Assembly: GCA_022457065.1 (NCBI GenBank)
Contig: JAJGBQ010000001.1
Location: forward strand, 6,572,001-6,636,000
DNA length: 64,000 nt
Direction: 5' to 3'
Origin: Curvularia sp. ZM96
Lineage: Eukaryota > Ascomycota > Dothideomycetes > Pleosporales > Pleosporaceae
Positions 9,579-21,690 of this stretch are shown in pieces. Each line of letters opens with the position of its first letter. Within the stretch, counting starts at the first letter, position 1. The translations under genes were made by a program, and so were the position numbers. Under the pieces are notes generated by a model, which saw nothing but the letters and a program-made list of their open reading frames with translations, did not search any database and was not told the origin of the DNA.

Positions 9579-12477
9579 TCATCTAATCAATACCTCCACC
9601 ACAACCTCGTTACTCCACCCAGCCTTCGAATCCGTCTCCTTCCACGCGCGAATAGTATCAATCTCGAGCACATTCTCACACTGTTCACTCACCCTGACAC
9701 AATCGACAGGGATAGGCCGACCAAAGAGCACGGCGAAGAAGTCTTTTTCGATGGAGCGCTGCGGGAGGTCGGAAATGTATAGGCCTAAGAACAATCATTA
9801 GCACAAAACAAGCACCCCCTTTTGAAGAGATTGCGGAAAAAAAAAGAAGGAAAAAAAATGACATACTGAAAGTCCCCAACACCTTCAAACTCGTCCACAC
9901 CCTCAACCGTCCCGAACTCCGCTCAATGTAAGAATCCGTATTAATAATCGCCGCGGCCCCCGTCATTTTGCCCAACACACCCAGATTAGCTACGCTGATA
10001 TCCGCAGGGCCCTGGGCATCAAGACCTGGTTCACGGTCTAGCGTAAACGACAGCAGAGGGAACGCAGACAAGATTTCCCAGCCACGGACTGCGACATCCA
10101 GGTGCACAAAAGCGCTATTCGACGCCACGCTGGTAGGCTTGCTGACTTGCCCGTCGGTATGCGAGCGGATGACGTATGTACCTTTTTCAGCGCCGGGAAA
10201 GGCGTCGAGGGCGATGAGTTCGGTGAGGGGTTTGGGCGTGCAGTTGAAGATGCCCAAGATAGAGACGCCGCTGTGGGCCATGCCGACGTAGGTGCTAACT
10301 TTGAGGAGGACGGCATCGTCGTAGGCGGCGTAGGCGGTTGTGCTCTTGCCGACAGTGTGAGGGCGCAGGATGACGGTGTCACCGCGGGGGGTGTTGCCCG
10401 TCATTTGCGTGATGAGGTTGATGTCATGCTGGCCTGGGATGTCGGTGATGTAAATGGGGCCTCCGCTGACACAGCGGCCTGCAGCGTGGAAGGCGGCGTA
10501 GTCGTGGCTTGTTTGGAACATATCCCAGTCTGGGAGGATGTTGAGGTATTGAGTCAAGATGGAGTTGTGGGCGTTGCAGAATATGTGCCAGGGATGGCTG
10601 GCGGGTACCTCCGGGAAGAAGTCGTCGGAGTTTCGAAGCAACATGCGTGGTTTGTTGGAGGGAAGCTGCGAGTGGAAGATTAATGGAGGGGCTTGCGACA
10701 TGCAGGATATGGCTCGCGCGGAAAAGTAGCGAAGTTGAGCAATTGACCAGGCGTCCTGGAAGGATTTGATCAACTTGCGTCGGTCGTCTGCATCGTGGAG
10801 TTCGTCGAGGAAGAACTGAGCATCAGTCTTTACAGAGTCTACGCCGCAAGACGACAGAAACTGATAGAAATCTTTGTAAAAGCGGTCGACATCCTCTTCA
10901 GCCACTACTGTGATCTTGCCACCCGAGACACCGTCTTTGAGTTCGACAACAGTCGTCTTGTACTCTTTTGCTATGCGTCCTTCAGGGGCAACTCCGCCCC
11001 AATAGCCGAACATGGCATGCCAGACGGCAATGTGTCGAATGTGCTTGTACTTGCTGCGTATATCACCCACAGTGGCTTTGAGGCCGCGCGGAAAGCCATT
11101 TTTGTTGGCCTCAAACTCCATCCACGCATTGTTGAATTGATCACCGCCTTCGGTGTTCAGTGACTGCCAATTGTCGTCGATGATGAGGTTGCTGATATTG
11201 ATCTCGTTCTTACGAAGGGATTCCAAGGCATCGAAAATCTTGTCTTCGGTAAGTTTTTGACCGAGTCCATTCCAGGTGCAGTACGATAGTCCATCGTACC
11301 AGTTTTCCAGCCATTGTGGCTTGAAACCGTCGACCAAGGCTTTTGTCTCTTCGTCAATCTGTCCAGTGGATTCTTCGTACGCCATGACCAGCCTGCGCGC
11401 GTAGTACATTGAGGCTGCGACTGCGCCTTCCAAGCTCTTGCCAACAACAGCAGCGATGCGAACTGTGCCGTTTTTTTCGGCATCGTTTGTGGAGTTCATT
11501 ACGATTTTTCCATTACCATCGTGAGTGAGAGTGGTGAGAACGTCTCCGACTCCACTGATTGCTAGCACGACTAAATGCGACCCGTCATGACGCTCAAATG
11601 CAGCCAAAACAGCTTCCTTATCTGGCTGAAAGCGCTCTTTACCTTGCCTTGGAGCAAGCCACGGAGCCCACAGGCGAACTGCGGCGAACCATCGAGAGAG
11701 ATTTGTTGGTTTTCCCAGTGTTTCGCGCGATTGTCCTGGGGTTTTGCCAGTGGCAGCCCCAATTGGATAAGTGATGTCCCATAGTAATGTGTTTGGCGTG
11801 TCACTCTTCTCTTTCGCAACTGTGAGAAATGGCGGGAGATTTTCGAGGTAAAATGTTAGGTTATCATCCAATGGTTCTGGTGATTGATAGATCAGGTGAC
11901 CATCAGAGGTCGAAAAGTGCTCGTTTGCCCATTTCCATGGCTCGTCCTGTAATCGTCAATTGAGTCCTTTCGAGGAAGCGAGGCAATTCTGAGTTCCATT
12001 TTGTAAGAAGCATTATGAACAATCAATGTAAATTGGAAGGCTCAAACTTACCGCTCCCGCCCTGAAAGTAACAGTATATGACACGGAAGAACCGTGTTTC
12101 GGGCGACCAGCAAGTTCAAATGTGAAGCACTGACGTTGTACACCGTTCCGCTGCGCACTGACTGCTGTCTTTAATGCCATCAGCTTGATCAACACATGCA
12201 CATTGCTCCAGTCAACCATACCACGGCAAGCTCACTGCTAGGCTCAAAGTTTGAACTCGTCCATTGATCAGGCGTATGAAAGTTATGCCATAGGGCGACT
12301 TCCCAGCTCTTTTCCAGTCCAGCCGAGCTCTCAATGACTACTGTGAACTTGACCTGAGCGGATATCAGAACAAGATCTATCTAGCATTCTGAGGTGCCTT
12401 GAACTCACAGAGTCCCTGTCTGAAGCAATAGTTGTTGTCTGGCCCAACGGCGGATGACAGACAAGGGAGGCGTACAT
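9579..12477 (-). CDS. GH36 alpha-galactosidase / raffinose-synthase-like (SIP-type) protein
   Basis: Five predicted exons are 12477-12409, 12353-12222, 12168-12052, 11946-9867 and 9784-9579, giving about 867 residues. All junctions keep frame; the last intron (9866-9785) begins GTATGT and ends TTCTTAG. The protein matches the seed-imbibition/raffinose-synthase branch of glycoside hydrolase family 36. It has an N-terminal beta-sandwich region, LIIDDNWQS in the barrel, SVKTDAQFF near residue 479 with the candidate nucleophile Asp, and RNSDDFFPE near residue 546 with the candidate acid/base Asp. No signal peptide is seen, which suggests an intracellular enzyme acting on alpha-galactosides. Whether it hydrolyses or transfers galactose cannot be told from sequence. 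Confidence 0.9.
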
Positions 12478-12846
12478 TATGGTGGAACACGGGGACTTGT
12501 TGTACGGAAGAAGCAAAGCTTATGTGGCTCAAGGTCAGGAAGCTATGTTAGAGCGGAATGAATAGACAAGACAAGAGCACCACGATAGCACGAGTTTGAG
12601 ATAGGACCGGTAAACAGATGTTGATTGAAGTAGCAGCTAGAAGACTGACGGTGTACACGCAGACACTAATCGTAGCATCATGCGCAGTGCATGTGACGTG
12701 TGCGGATGCGGATGGGACGTGGATGCGGAGATAGGGTTGGGGAAGCTGCAGGGGTGCAGCCAATCGGCGTCGAGCTTGTTCCCGCTTGGCAGCCCGGAAC
12801 ATTTTGAACCTGGGGCCCAGATTCAACGCGGGTGCAATTGGCAGCC
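12478..12846. promoter_or_regulatory. Divergent promoter, GH36 / mitochondrial TyrRS
   Basis: About 370 bp separate head-to-head starts at 12477 (minus) and 12847 (plus). No defined factor site was recognised. Confidence 0.45.
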
Positions 12847-14848
12847 ATGTCATCTTTGAGACAGCTGTCGAGGCCACGGCTCTTCGTATGTCGGCAATGC
12901 GTGCGGCAGCAGTCGAATTGGGCGCGCGGCGAGCGACAGAGTAAGAGGTGGGCGGACGAGGAACCGGACACAGCGACCAGACAGGCACAATGGGAAGAGC
13001 AGGCGGGCAGGGTGCGAGCGGGCATGCAGCACAGCATGCTGAAGATACTTGAAGAGCGAGGATTTGTAAAGGATGTTGCTGGGTGAGCACAGCACGAAGC
13101 AATTGGCCGTAGTAACCATACTGAGAATTCGCAGTGGACGCCAGAACCTCGACTGGCTGCTCACTGAGAAGCGCATTGGTGTGTACGTTGGAGTCGACCC
13201 TACGGCGCCCTCGTTGCACGTCGGCCATCTTCTTCCTTTGATGGCGCTTTACTGGATGTACCTCCATGGCTACTACACCGTCAGCTTGGTGAGCGCCCCG
13301 CGATCCGTCACGCACAACGGCTGTTAATCATGGGTTTAGTTGGGTGGGGGCACAGTACAGATTGGAGACCCGTCTGGTAGAACAACAGCACGTTCGCGCC
13401 AAGGCGAGGATGTACAGTCCATGAATGTGGAAAGCATACAGCGGCAACTTGAGAAGCTATGGACAAATGTCAAGTGCCTGGGAATCAAGCACCAGTTCTC
13501 GCAAACGACGAGCCGGAAGCAGGATATTCTCAACAACCGCAAGTGGCTGGAGAAGCTTAGTGCTGTTGAACTGATGAGGGATTTGGGATCTGGTATGCGC
13601 TTGGGGGCTATGCTCAGTCGCGACTCGTAAGTCTAAGGGGATTATCATGTCGAGTCGTTTACTCACAATGCGCCAGGGTCAAGCTCAGAATGGAAAGCGG
13701 CGAAGGCATGGCCATATCCGAATTCAGCTATCCTCTCTTTCAGGCCTACGACTGGTGGAGCATGTACAAAAATCAGGGTGTCCAGCTGCAAATTGGCGGC
13801 TCTGATCAGTATGGCAACATCATCGCGGGCATGGGCGCAGTCAGCCATATGCGAAAGATCAACCGCATGGACGACGGAGCAGAAGAAGAGGATCCACGCG
13901 TAGCAACCTACGGACTCACCACGCCACTCCTGACCACCGCTTCGGGCGAGAAGTTTGGCAAAAGCGCTGGAAACGCAGTCTGGCTCGACGGCCAGATGCT
14001 GAACTCATTCGACCTCTACCAGGTACATGCCCATCGCTTCTCCACCAAACGAAACACTCTGCTAACTCTCCCTACAGTACTTCATGCGCACTGCCGACGC
14101 CGACGTAGAGCGCTACCTCAAACTCTTCACCTTCCTGCCCCTCGACTCCATCTCACTCCTCATGACACAGCAAGCCCAAGACCCCTCGAAGCGCCTCGCG
14201 CAGCACATTCTCGCCCGAGAAATCGTCGAGCTCGCTCACGGCGCCGCCGCAGCACGAAAAGCCGAAGTAGCTCACAAAGACGCTTTCGGTCAGGGCACAA
14301 ACACCTTTTCGCTCCTCTCACTACGCAATGCCATTTCTAGCACCAAGGGCACAGAGGAAACTTCCCCTAGGAATACCGAGCCATTGGACGAGCGCGAAAA
14401 GAAGCTCTTGGAGTACAAGAAAGCATACGCTGCGTCGTCGTCGCCTGCTCGGCCCGTCGCCGGAGATGCATCCCAGCCGCATCAACAGCCACAGCCACAG
14501 CAAAAGCCCTTGTCCGATAGCATAACCACTCTGCCCCTTTCCATGCTGCAACCAGGCTCCTTCCCACAAGTTCTGCACGCCGCCGGCCTCGCTAGTTCAC
14601 GATCCGAAGCCAGCCGCCTGATTGCGAAAAGGGGTGCGTACGTTATCGTGCCTAATTCAGGGACTGTAGAGAATCCCACTGCGCTGAAGTGGGAGACGAT
14701 CGAGGCGGGCAAGGAGGTGGACCCGAATCATTATCTTGTGGATTGGGAGGCGCTGGTGCTGAGGGCGGGCAAGAGCAAGGTCAGGATTTGTAGGGTGGTG
14801 AGGGATGAGGTGTTGGAGCAGAATGAGGCTTCAGGGAAAGAGGTTTAG
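12847..14848 (+). CDS. MSY1: Tyrosyl-tRNA synthetase, mitochondrial
   Basis: Five predicted exons are 12847-13082, 13135-13288, 13340-13626, 13677-14022 and 14078-14848, giving about 597 residues. The open frame extends to a GTG at 12832, but the ATG at 12847 starts a sequence typical of a mitochondrial presequence (MSSLRQLSRPRLFVCRQCVR). Class I synthetase motifs are PSLHVGHLLP (HIGH equivalent) early and KFGKS (KMSKS equivalent) near residue 318. QIGGSDQYGNI is the conserved tyrosine-pocket block. A C-terminal S4-like RNA-binding domain (LASSRSEASRLIAKRGAYV) begins near residue 500. Between them is a Gln/Pro-rich linker (about 14440-14510). The enzyme charges mitochondrial tRNA-Tyr; bacterial-type TyrRS architecture supports the organelle location. 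Confidence 0.92.
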
Positions 14849-15106
14849 AAAGGGGAAAAAGCATGAGAAAGGAAGGTTGAGACTACTCATGTGTGTATTT
14901 TGTGACGATAGATACATGGAAACAATGTGGATACCACTGTGATGGTTGGCACACTCTCTCCTCTTGATATGTTTGTTATCCGATGGGCCTTCTGATGCAA
15001 TAATAGCGATGCTCTGTTTACAAACGTGCCAGCTACACCCCTTTCTCTCATATTTACTTACCAGCTTCTATGCTTTGGACTCAACTCATTTCCTTCGGAC
15101 AAGGAC

Positions 15107-16348
15107 TCATGACCCCACACGCCGTCCCCATCGGCCCAGGTTATTATTGGGAGTGTGCCTGGGATGCTGGAATCGTGTTCCCACGCCAACCTTACACGGA
15201 GCCTCAGGGACAGGCGCGCTTCTTGCATGATCCTTTGCATGGACCGAATTACGAGGAGCAAAATTCTCTTTGGACGGCGTGAACTGCATTTCAGTACTAG
15301 GAGACGCACGGTTGCTGGATTGCGTGTTGCGCGGAGAATGGTAACGTGACGGACCGCGCTCAATGCAGACATTGGGACTGAGGGGGCTGAGTTGGATTTC
15401 TTCATTAGTGGAGGAGAGGAGTTGCTGATTAGTGTTGTGGTAATACGAATGAGTTGGTGTTGTTGGATGCGTAGAGGTGGATACATGGTCAGTAATGAGC
15501 TCCTTCAGCGGAGACGGTGATTTGAATAGTATGGAGTCGATATAGGTATGATCCTTGTCAAAGGATATATCCTGTATCGTAACCTCGACTGGCCGTGATT
15601 CTAGTGGCTGTCGGGCGGGTCTTGAGGTGGCAGTGTCACTGAGTTCTGAGGAAGAGTATTGACAGGGCTCCGGTCTGACAGGTGCATTGTGGTCCTGGAC
15701 ATGGGCGTCATGCTCTTCACAATCTGGCGTTGAAACGCCCGTCAGCCATTTAGATATGCGATCGTCAGGTACAAAGGCGAGAGGCAATTTCGAGATACGT
15801 GATCCCATGAGCAGATATCCGGAATCATCCGACCAAGATTCAGAACTCTGTTCCGACACGGCCAAAGCTGCTTGTGCATGTGGGAACCCAGTTGGAGATG
15901 AAGCGGTTGACATGCAGAGTGACTGCTGTGGGCGAGTGGGCGAGGTTAGTTGACTATTGCGCACATGGCCCAGCTGGGCTAGCGGCAGTGATGCTTTTCT
16001 TGACACGTTCGGCAGTTGTGGGTATAGCAGGGACTTAGTTGGCTGCGGTGGTTGCTGTTCACGGCTAGCTTGCTCGAAGATCTGCTTCATGCGTGCGGCG
16101 TGCCCAGCGCGGGCGGGCGATTGAAGCAGCAACGAGCCGTGATGGGGGCGACGAATACGGATATTGGCTAGGCCCGAAGGCGAGGACGGCCCCGGGCTTG
16201 ACTCCCATGGCTTGGGAGGTGGTGTCGTGGGACGAGCATTTTGGTAATTTGTGGAGTCGGCGAGCCAGCACGGATGCGCATAGGCGTGATTTGGCGGAGC
16301 GGGAGGTGCATGGTGCTGGAGAGAGACTTTGGCACTATTGTTTCGCAT
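15107..16348 (-). CDS. Ser/Pro-rich hypothetical protein
   Basis: A single long open frame gives about 413 residues from the ATG at 16348. The frame extends to 16405 but only with a GTG, so a short upstream exon is possible. The protein is rich in Ser, Pro, Gln and Asn with no recognised fold. Notable pieces are many SP/TP sites (FKSPSPLKEL, LSPLSPNVC, QFTPSKENFAPR), a basic stretch (IRIRRPHHGS) and a C-terminal GTRFQHPRH. This composition suggests a disordered, kinase-regulated protein. The 3' end lies only 258 bp from the convergent TyrRS gene. Function unknown. Confidence 0.65.
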   Translation of the reverse strand: MRNNSAKVSLQHHAPPAPPNHAYAHPCWLADSTNYQNARPTTPPPKPWESSPGPSSPSGLANIRIRRPHHGSLLLQSPARAGHAARMKQIFEQASREQQPPQPTKSLLYPQLPNVSRKASLPLAQLGHVRNSQLTSPTRPQQSLCMSTASSPTGFPHAQAALAVSEQSSESWSDDSGYLLMGSRISKLPLAFVPDDRISKWLTGVSTPDCEEHDAHVQDHNAPVRPEPCQYSSSELSDTATSRPARQPLESRPVEVTIQDISFDKDHTYIDSILFKSPSPLKELITDHVSTSTHPTTPTHSYYHNTNQQLLSSTNEEIQLSPLSPNVCIERGPSRYHSPRNTQSSNRASPSTEMQFTPSKENFAPRNSVHAKDHARSAPVPEAPCKVGVGTRFQHPRHTPNNNLGRWGRRVGS

Positions 16349-19089
16349 GGGCTGACTTCTGAAGCGGTGGTCAGGTGTTACAACTGTGCTGTCTATAGAT
16401 GGCACTGCGCCGGAAGCCCGACCGACTGGCTGTATGGCGACATCCTATAACAACATTCAGCCACTTGCGCGGATAGGGCCAGTGGTGCCTCGATGACGAA
16501 CTCGGTGCAACGAGGCCATGGTAGATAGCAGATAAAGCCAGCTGTCAGCACCGAAATTTCTTGTCGCGACGGCTGCGTTCGTGCTGTTGGGGGCAGTCAG
16601 CGGATGACTCGAAGACGGCGCTGACTCTGTGGATGCGGCGTGGTGGCTGGTCGCTAACTCTTGTCGCGTACTGCAGTGTCCCGTCGTGCCTGCTGGCGCA
16701 GTATATGGAGACGGCGAGGGTGGGACGAAGGCATGCACGGCATTCTCACAAATAGCACTCGCGCGCGTTGTTGCAGTCAGTGCTGGGCCATGGTGACGCT
16801 GCTAGGGGTTTGGGTGGTGATGAATGACGTAGCAGGGAGGCGCGATGCAGGCACCTGGCCCAAAGGGAAGGAGCAACGGCGACGACCACGACGGCGGGCA
16901 GGAGCAGCCGTTGCGTGCTCGGCGCGCCATCCCTACGAGCCGTTGATTAGAGGATGTCGGATTCCAATAGTGCCGTCCGTTTCCTTTTTCCCTCTCTTTG
17001 CTTTTCCCGTTCGCTTCTGTTCTGCTTTTTTCTGCCGGCACACGCAGCACGCACAATCTCCTTGCCGCGTCACGTGCGCCATGGGCACACGGCATGGCAT
17101 CGTCGACGCACAGCATCGGTCCAGGGCAAGTCCAATGCCCATCGCAATCCAGCTCTCGGCCCTGCCCTGCTAGCGGGCCGCATGTTAGATTTCCGTCGAC
17201 AGGCAAAATTGATATCGTGCTTGGATCGTATCCAGATAGGAGTATCTGATCTCACCCCCCCCGGCAGAGCCATCTATACAAAGTGCACGCCTCCGCCACG
17301 CACCGTGTCAATCAACGCCATAGTGAACCACTACCGGCACTAGTGGCGGAGCGTTCGCACGATACACGACCTGCAGAGACCCTCCGTGACACCTGCAGCC
17401 TGTGGCATCGGGTGGGCTCCAAACAGGACGCCGCGCATGCAACCAGAGAAGAAGCGAGGCCACAAGTGTACCAGACGGCCCGTCTTGGCTGGGACCGTAT
17501 TCGAGACCGATGCGTGGGCTGGCTGGCGGGGTCGATTCTTGCCTGATTCTGCCAAACGCGCTATCACGGTAATCCCCCGTTGCTCTGCTGCCGGCCCAAC
17601 CCCCTCCCTCGACTCCTCGCTCCAAGATGCAAGACTGAACAACAACAAGCTCGACCAGCCGAAAAACGCCCACTGCCAATTCACAAGGTCAGCCTCGTGG
17701 GCCAGACAGCCTTAGCGGCATGTCATTGCTGACGGTCCCTGGGCTATCGCCGCCCGTTTCTTCTCTTTTTAGGACGCGTCGTCAGAACCCACCCTCGTCG
17801 TCTCATTGCTAGGCGGGACCGTGTGCGCTCATGCCTGTCGCACCATGCTGCATCTCATAGCCAGTGACAACCCCGGCGCCCCTGACCCGACCGTCCATGT
17901 AGTGGCGTATTCGCTTCCTTTCCTGCACTTCACCTTCTAGTCTGTGCGTTCTAAACTCTGAACCACGCCAACCTTGCGAGTCCCACCCTCAGCCCTGGCC
18001 GCTCTCCCACAGTCTCGGTGGTTGCGACACTGACTATCGCTGCCTCATCTATTCTGCCCACCCTCTCTCTTTTCCCCATTTTGCCTCAGTGCATATCTAC
18101 GAGCTCGAGGCTTCCCCAGCGATTCCCTGGCTTCCGCCGTCAATCTTTGAATCATCTGGCTTTTTTCTTCGTTTCCTACTTTCGTGCCCTTGTGAAGCTT
18201 AGCCTCCACTTTTACCACCTGTACATACTTCTTCTACTTAGCCTAACGGTCTGCCCACCACCTTTGGATAGCCTGCCCGGTGACTTGCCATATCCAACGT
18301 CCTTCGCATCTCCATAGTATAGCTTTTCAGCAATCCTCGTCACGCGGTCGTCGGCCACCTCTCACGGTACGTACATGGATTTTGGTCTCTTGAAACCGGC
18401 TTCGAGTCGTCGCCACGCTGCTGCAACAGACAGCGTCACAGCGCGCTCTGCCTTCTTGCCTGGGCATCCGCTCCTACCACATTAGGCCTGCGGTACCTGG
18501 CATGCATGGACTGGCGGTTCACAACAGTCCGGCTGTACTCTGCGTCACCGCGTATCTTCTCGTTTGTGTTGCCTAGGCCATGCTGCCGGGTATGATTTCT
18601 CATGCAAGGAACCAATTCTGACTTGCATACCGCTAGGCCTGTCAATGTCTGATACAGCGTACTATCGCTGCCTCCCAATTTCCTAATCACTGTCTCACTA
18701 AGACCTCTGGTAACCGGCTATTTGCTGGGCAAAGATTCGCGACCTACTGTTGTCTCGAATCGTTCGATTTCATTGCTGGTCATCACCTTCATTCACCACC
18801 TGGCTCGCCACGCGAATGACTTGTCTGGACCGTCATTCAAAGACCGACTACTCGAACTGATTGCGGCGCGTTGTACGTGCTTGCACTGGCCATCAGTCGC
18901 CTCGCAACAACGGCATATGCCTCAGTCGTCGCGCAGCCGTACCCACCATTAACTCCTGTCACGATTTCCGGTTGGTCCCAACCGTCATCCCCTTTCTCTC
19001 CGCGTTGGAGCCTCGTGCCGCGCAACCCTCATCCACAATAGGCCAGTGTCGGTTGACACACCCGTCGGCAGCATTCTCACACTCAATTC
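16349..19089. other. Long gene-free interval, probable leader of the EGF-like gene
   Basis: About 2.7 kb with no supportable CDS on either strand; the frames present are short, overlapping and compositionally random. The stretch from about 17900 to 18360 is pyrimidine-rich, like a fungal transcription start and leader. GTACGTAC at 18367 is a good 5' splice site and could begin a 5'-UTR intron of the gene starting at 19090. This is inference without transcript data. Confidence 0.4.
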
Positions 19090-21690
19090 ATGAGTTACGA
19101 CCCGAGGCTGGGCGCCGGAGCATACCGTGCGACGGACGCGGACAGAGATGATGGAGAGGCAAGGAAGGGCTCAGTACGGGCAGCCCGAGAGAGGATGCAG
19201 GCTGCACAGAAGAGGACCCAACTCCCAGACACTTCTAAGATTATCGGCCTCCCACGACGACCGAACCAGCTTGTCTCGCAATACTCCCAGAATAAGGCAC
19301 CCCCTGCGCAACTAAGGCTCGTTCCAGACACCAGAAGTGAAATAGAGTCGAGCTCTCCGTCACCACAATGGCCGCTCCCGAACACCAGATCAGAGAGGGT
19401 AGATCCCACTCCCAGCATCCCGCCCCGCTCGCCCAAAAGGCTTCAATCGCCGCGTGAAGAACCCCGTCCTCTGTCCGAAGAGTTTCCAATCCAACAGTTA
19501 TCACCCAATCCCGCTTCCCCCATTTCGCCACCCTACCCAAATCCCAACGACATGCTTTCACCGGCCTCTATCTACTCATCTTCGCGTCCTATCACCACAT
19601 CGTCAATTGCATCGGAATCCTCGATTGGATCTATACCCGACTTTCCCGTTCCCCAACCGCCCATGCCAAGCATACAACAAGCTCGTCGGTTCCCGAGTAT
19701 AGGCCCGCCGCCTTCTGCCCGGAGGGGGCCTTCCTCGTACTACACGCAGATGTCTTACGTGTCACCAATCGTTGAGGAGTCAGAGTCACATTCGACGGCG
19801 ATACAGTCGCAACGAGGATCCTTTGCATCCAGCAATGTATTTCCAATCAACGGGGATGCATTCTACCCGGACGACGAACCCTTCTCAGAGGACGAAGGGA
19901 CCATTGACAGCAACATGGACACCATTTCAGTGATAGACCACGACGACCAGAGGGGCCTAGTCCAGCAATCTCCAGCGCTTGTGCGACAAGCTAGTCTGGG
20001 CAGACGAACCAAACCATCGCTCATGACTATCAGATCGGTAGACAGCTCTGGAGACAAGAAAAACGGTCCAAACAAAACAAAGACAGATGCCGCGGTATTC
20101 GGTGCTGGCGCAGCTGGACTGGCCGCGGCAGCACTTGCAGCAAGAGACGGTTCGCCCTCGGGAAGGACTAGGTCGCCTCTGAGCAGGCAGGCTTCGTCAG
20201 ATTCGGATAGCACCCTGCAGGCATTCAAAGGTAGAACTTCAGCCAGTGGAACAGCGTCGCCGCTTCAACAAGAACTTCGTCCAGTCGCACTGGCAGACCG
20301 TGCTGGTGTGCGACGACCTCCGAGGCTTGATATGGATGCCGTTCGTGAGGCCGAGGCCCGTGGCAGCCTGACGAGCTTGCCGGATCTGATTCGAAGAGCG
20401 ACACGGCTTGCATCTAATCTCGACCGGGGACGCACAGCCAGTCGACTAGGCATGGATTTCTGGGAAAGCGGCGCTCCCGACAAGAAAAACGCACGTCAGT
20501 CTGGTTTATCTGAAATGCTTGCAGCGTTTCCCCCGCCTGGCCAAGAAACTCCAGTTCGTTCGGGCTGGGGTACACCGAATATGAGTAATGGTAGCAGCTC
20601 TCAATGGCCCTCCGTCCGGAACTCCGATAACGGCTTCGTAAATCCAGCTGCCCAGAACGAAAAACCGCCTCAACGTCGTCGCAAGTGTTGTGGTATGCCA
20701 TTGTGGCTATTCATTACGCTGCTCATAGTCTTGCTTATCATCATCGCCGCTGCGGTTGTCATTCCCGTGGTCCTGGTCGTTCTCCCCAATCAAAATAGGG
20801 CTGCTGGTGGTACTGCTGCTCAAGACATGCAAGGGAATAACAACAATGGCAATAATAATCCGACCTTCACAGCCGGCCCTGCCATACCAGCCCCGACATC
20901 TGGCGCAGGCGATAAGAAGTGTTCTGGTGTTATCACTTGCCAAAATGGCGGCGTTGCAATTCTCAATGCGGACATGTCATGCAGCTGCATCTGCATCAAC
21001 GGCTTCACAGGGCGCACTTGCACTAACAATGATGCCACTGGATGCACAACCACCAATATCGCCGGCACTGCGAACAATGCTACTATGGGCTCAGGCATTC
21101 CACGCCTCATCGAAGAGGCCCCAACTAACTACAGGGTGCCTTTGAACGCGACTCTGATTTTGTCGCTCTTCTCGTCGCTGTCTCTCAGCTGCGCAGCCGA
21201 GAATGCCTTGATAACGTTCAACGGTCTAGCCTCCCGGTCTGTGCCTGAGGATCTGCACTTCATGGATCTGCGAACGACTTTCCATTCTTCACGAACACTG
21301 TCAGGTCTCCACCACCCTCACCCCGCGCATATTCCCGGCCAGCTAGTCAAACGTCAGACTGTTGGTCAGACCAAGGAAAGTGGAGGGTCAAGCAACCAGA
21401 ACTCGGGCGATGCCAAGGCACTGATAACACAACCAATCTCAAGCAACGTCGACGCGCTTGACCTTGGCCGTATCGCTGTTCTACTTGTGCTCCAGGAAAG
21501 CCGCAGTCTAGACGACGCCGCCAACGCACAGGAATCCATACAGACCCTGCTCACTGACAACCGCAACGGCAACTCCAAAAGTAGCGATGTCGACCTCGGT
21601 CCTTTCACACTCGACTTGGTGGACTTCACAATCAAGTTCCAGAACGGAACTACGATAGAGGCAAAACCCTCGTCTACATCCACCTCTTGA
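19090..21690 (+). CDS. Single-pass membrane protein with EGF-like ectodomain
   Basis: A single exon encodes 866 residues. The first roughly 535 residues are Ser/Pro-rich, apparently disordered and without a signal peptide, with a small hydrophobic Ala-rich patch (AAGLAAAALAA). A strong transmembrane helix follows at about residues 538-566, preceded by RRRKCCG, a basic and cysteine stop-transfer context that could be palmitoylated. After it lies a Cys-rich EGF-like segment at about 613-647 (CQNGGVAILNADMSCSC then CINGFTGRTC). The C-terminal part (about 650-866) is extracellular if the N-terminus is cytosolic. Proteins of this layout are conserved across filamentous ascomycetes without a settled function; a cell-surface or morphogenesis role is inference. 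Confidence 0.8.
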   Translation: MSYDPRLGAGAYRATDADRDDGEARKGSVRAARERMQAAQKRTQLPDTSKIIGLPRRPNQLVSQYSQNKAPPAQLRLVPDTRSEIESSSPSPQWPLPNTRSERVDPTPSIPPRSPKRLQSPREEPRPLSEEFPIQQLSPNPASPISPPYPNPNDMLSPASIYSSSRPITTSSIASESSIGSIPDFPVPQPPMPSIQQARRFPSIGPPPSARRGPSSYYTQMSYVSPIVEESESHSTAIQSQRGSFASSNVFPINGDAFYPDDEPFSEDEGTIDSNMDTISVIDHDDQRGLVQQSPALVRQASLGRRTKPSLMTIRSVDSSGDKKNGPNKTKTDAAVFGAGAAGLAAAALAARDGSPSGRTRSPLSRQASSDSDSTLQAFKGRTSASGTASPLQQELRPVALADRAGVRRPPRLDMDAVREAEARGSLTSLPDLIRRATRLASNLDRGRTASRLGMDFWESGAPDKKNARQSGLSEMLAAFPPPGQETPVRSGWGTPNMSNGSSSQWPSVRNSDNGFVNPAAQNEKPPQRRRKCCGMPLWLFITLLIVLLIIIAAAVVIPVVLVVLPNQNRAAGGTAAQDMQGNNNNGNNNPTFTAGPAIPAPTSGAGDKKCSGVITCQNGGVAILNADMSCSCICINGFTGRTCTNNDATGCTTTNIAGTANNATMGSGIPRLIEEAPTNYRVPLNATLILSLFSSLSLSCAAENALITFNGLASRSVPEDLHFMDLRTTFHSSRTLSGLHHPHPAHIPGQLVKRQTVGQTKESGGSSNQNSGDAKALITQPISSNVDALDLGRIAVLLVLQESRSLDDAANAQESIQTLLTDNRNGNSKSSDVDLGPFTLDLVDFTIKFQNGTTIEAKPSSTSTS

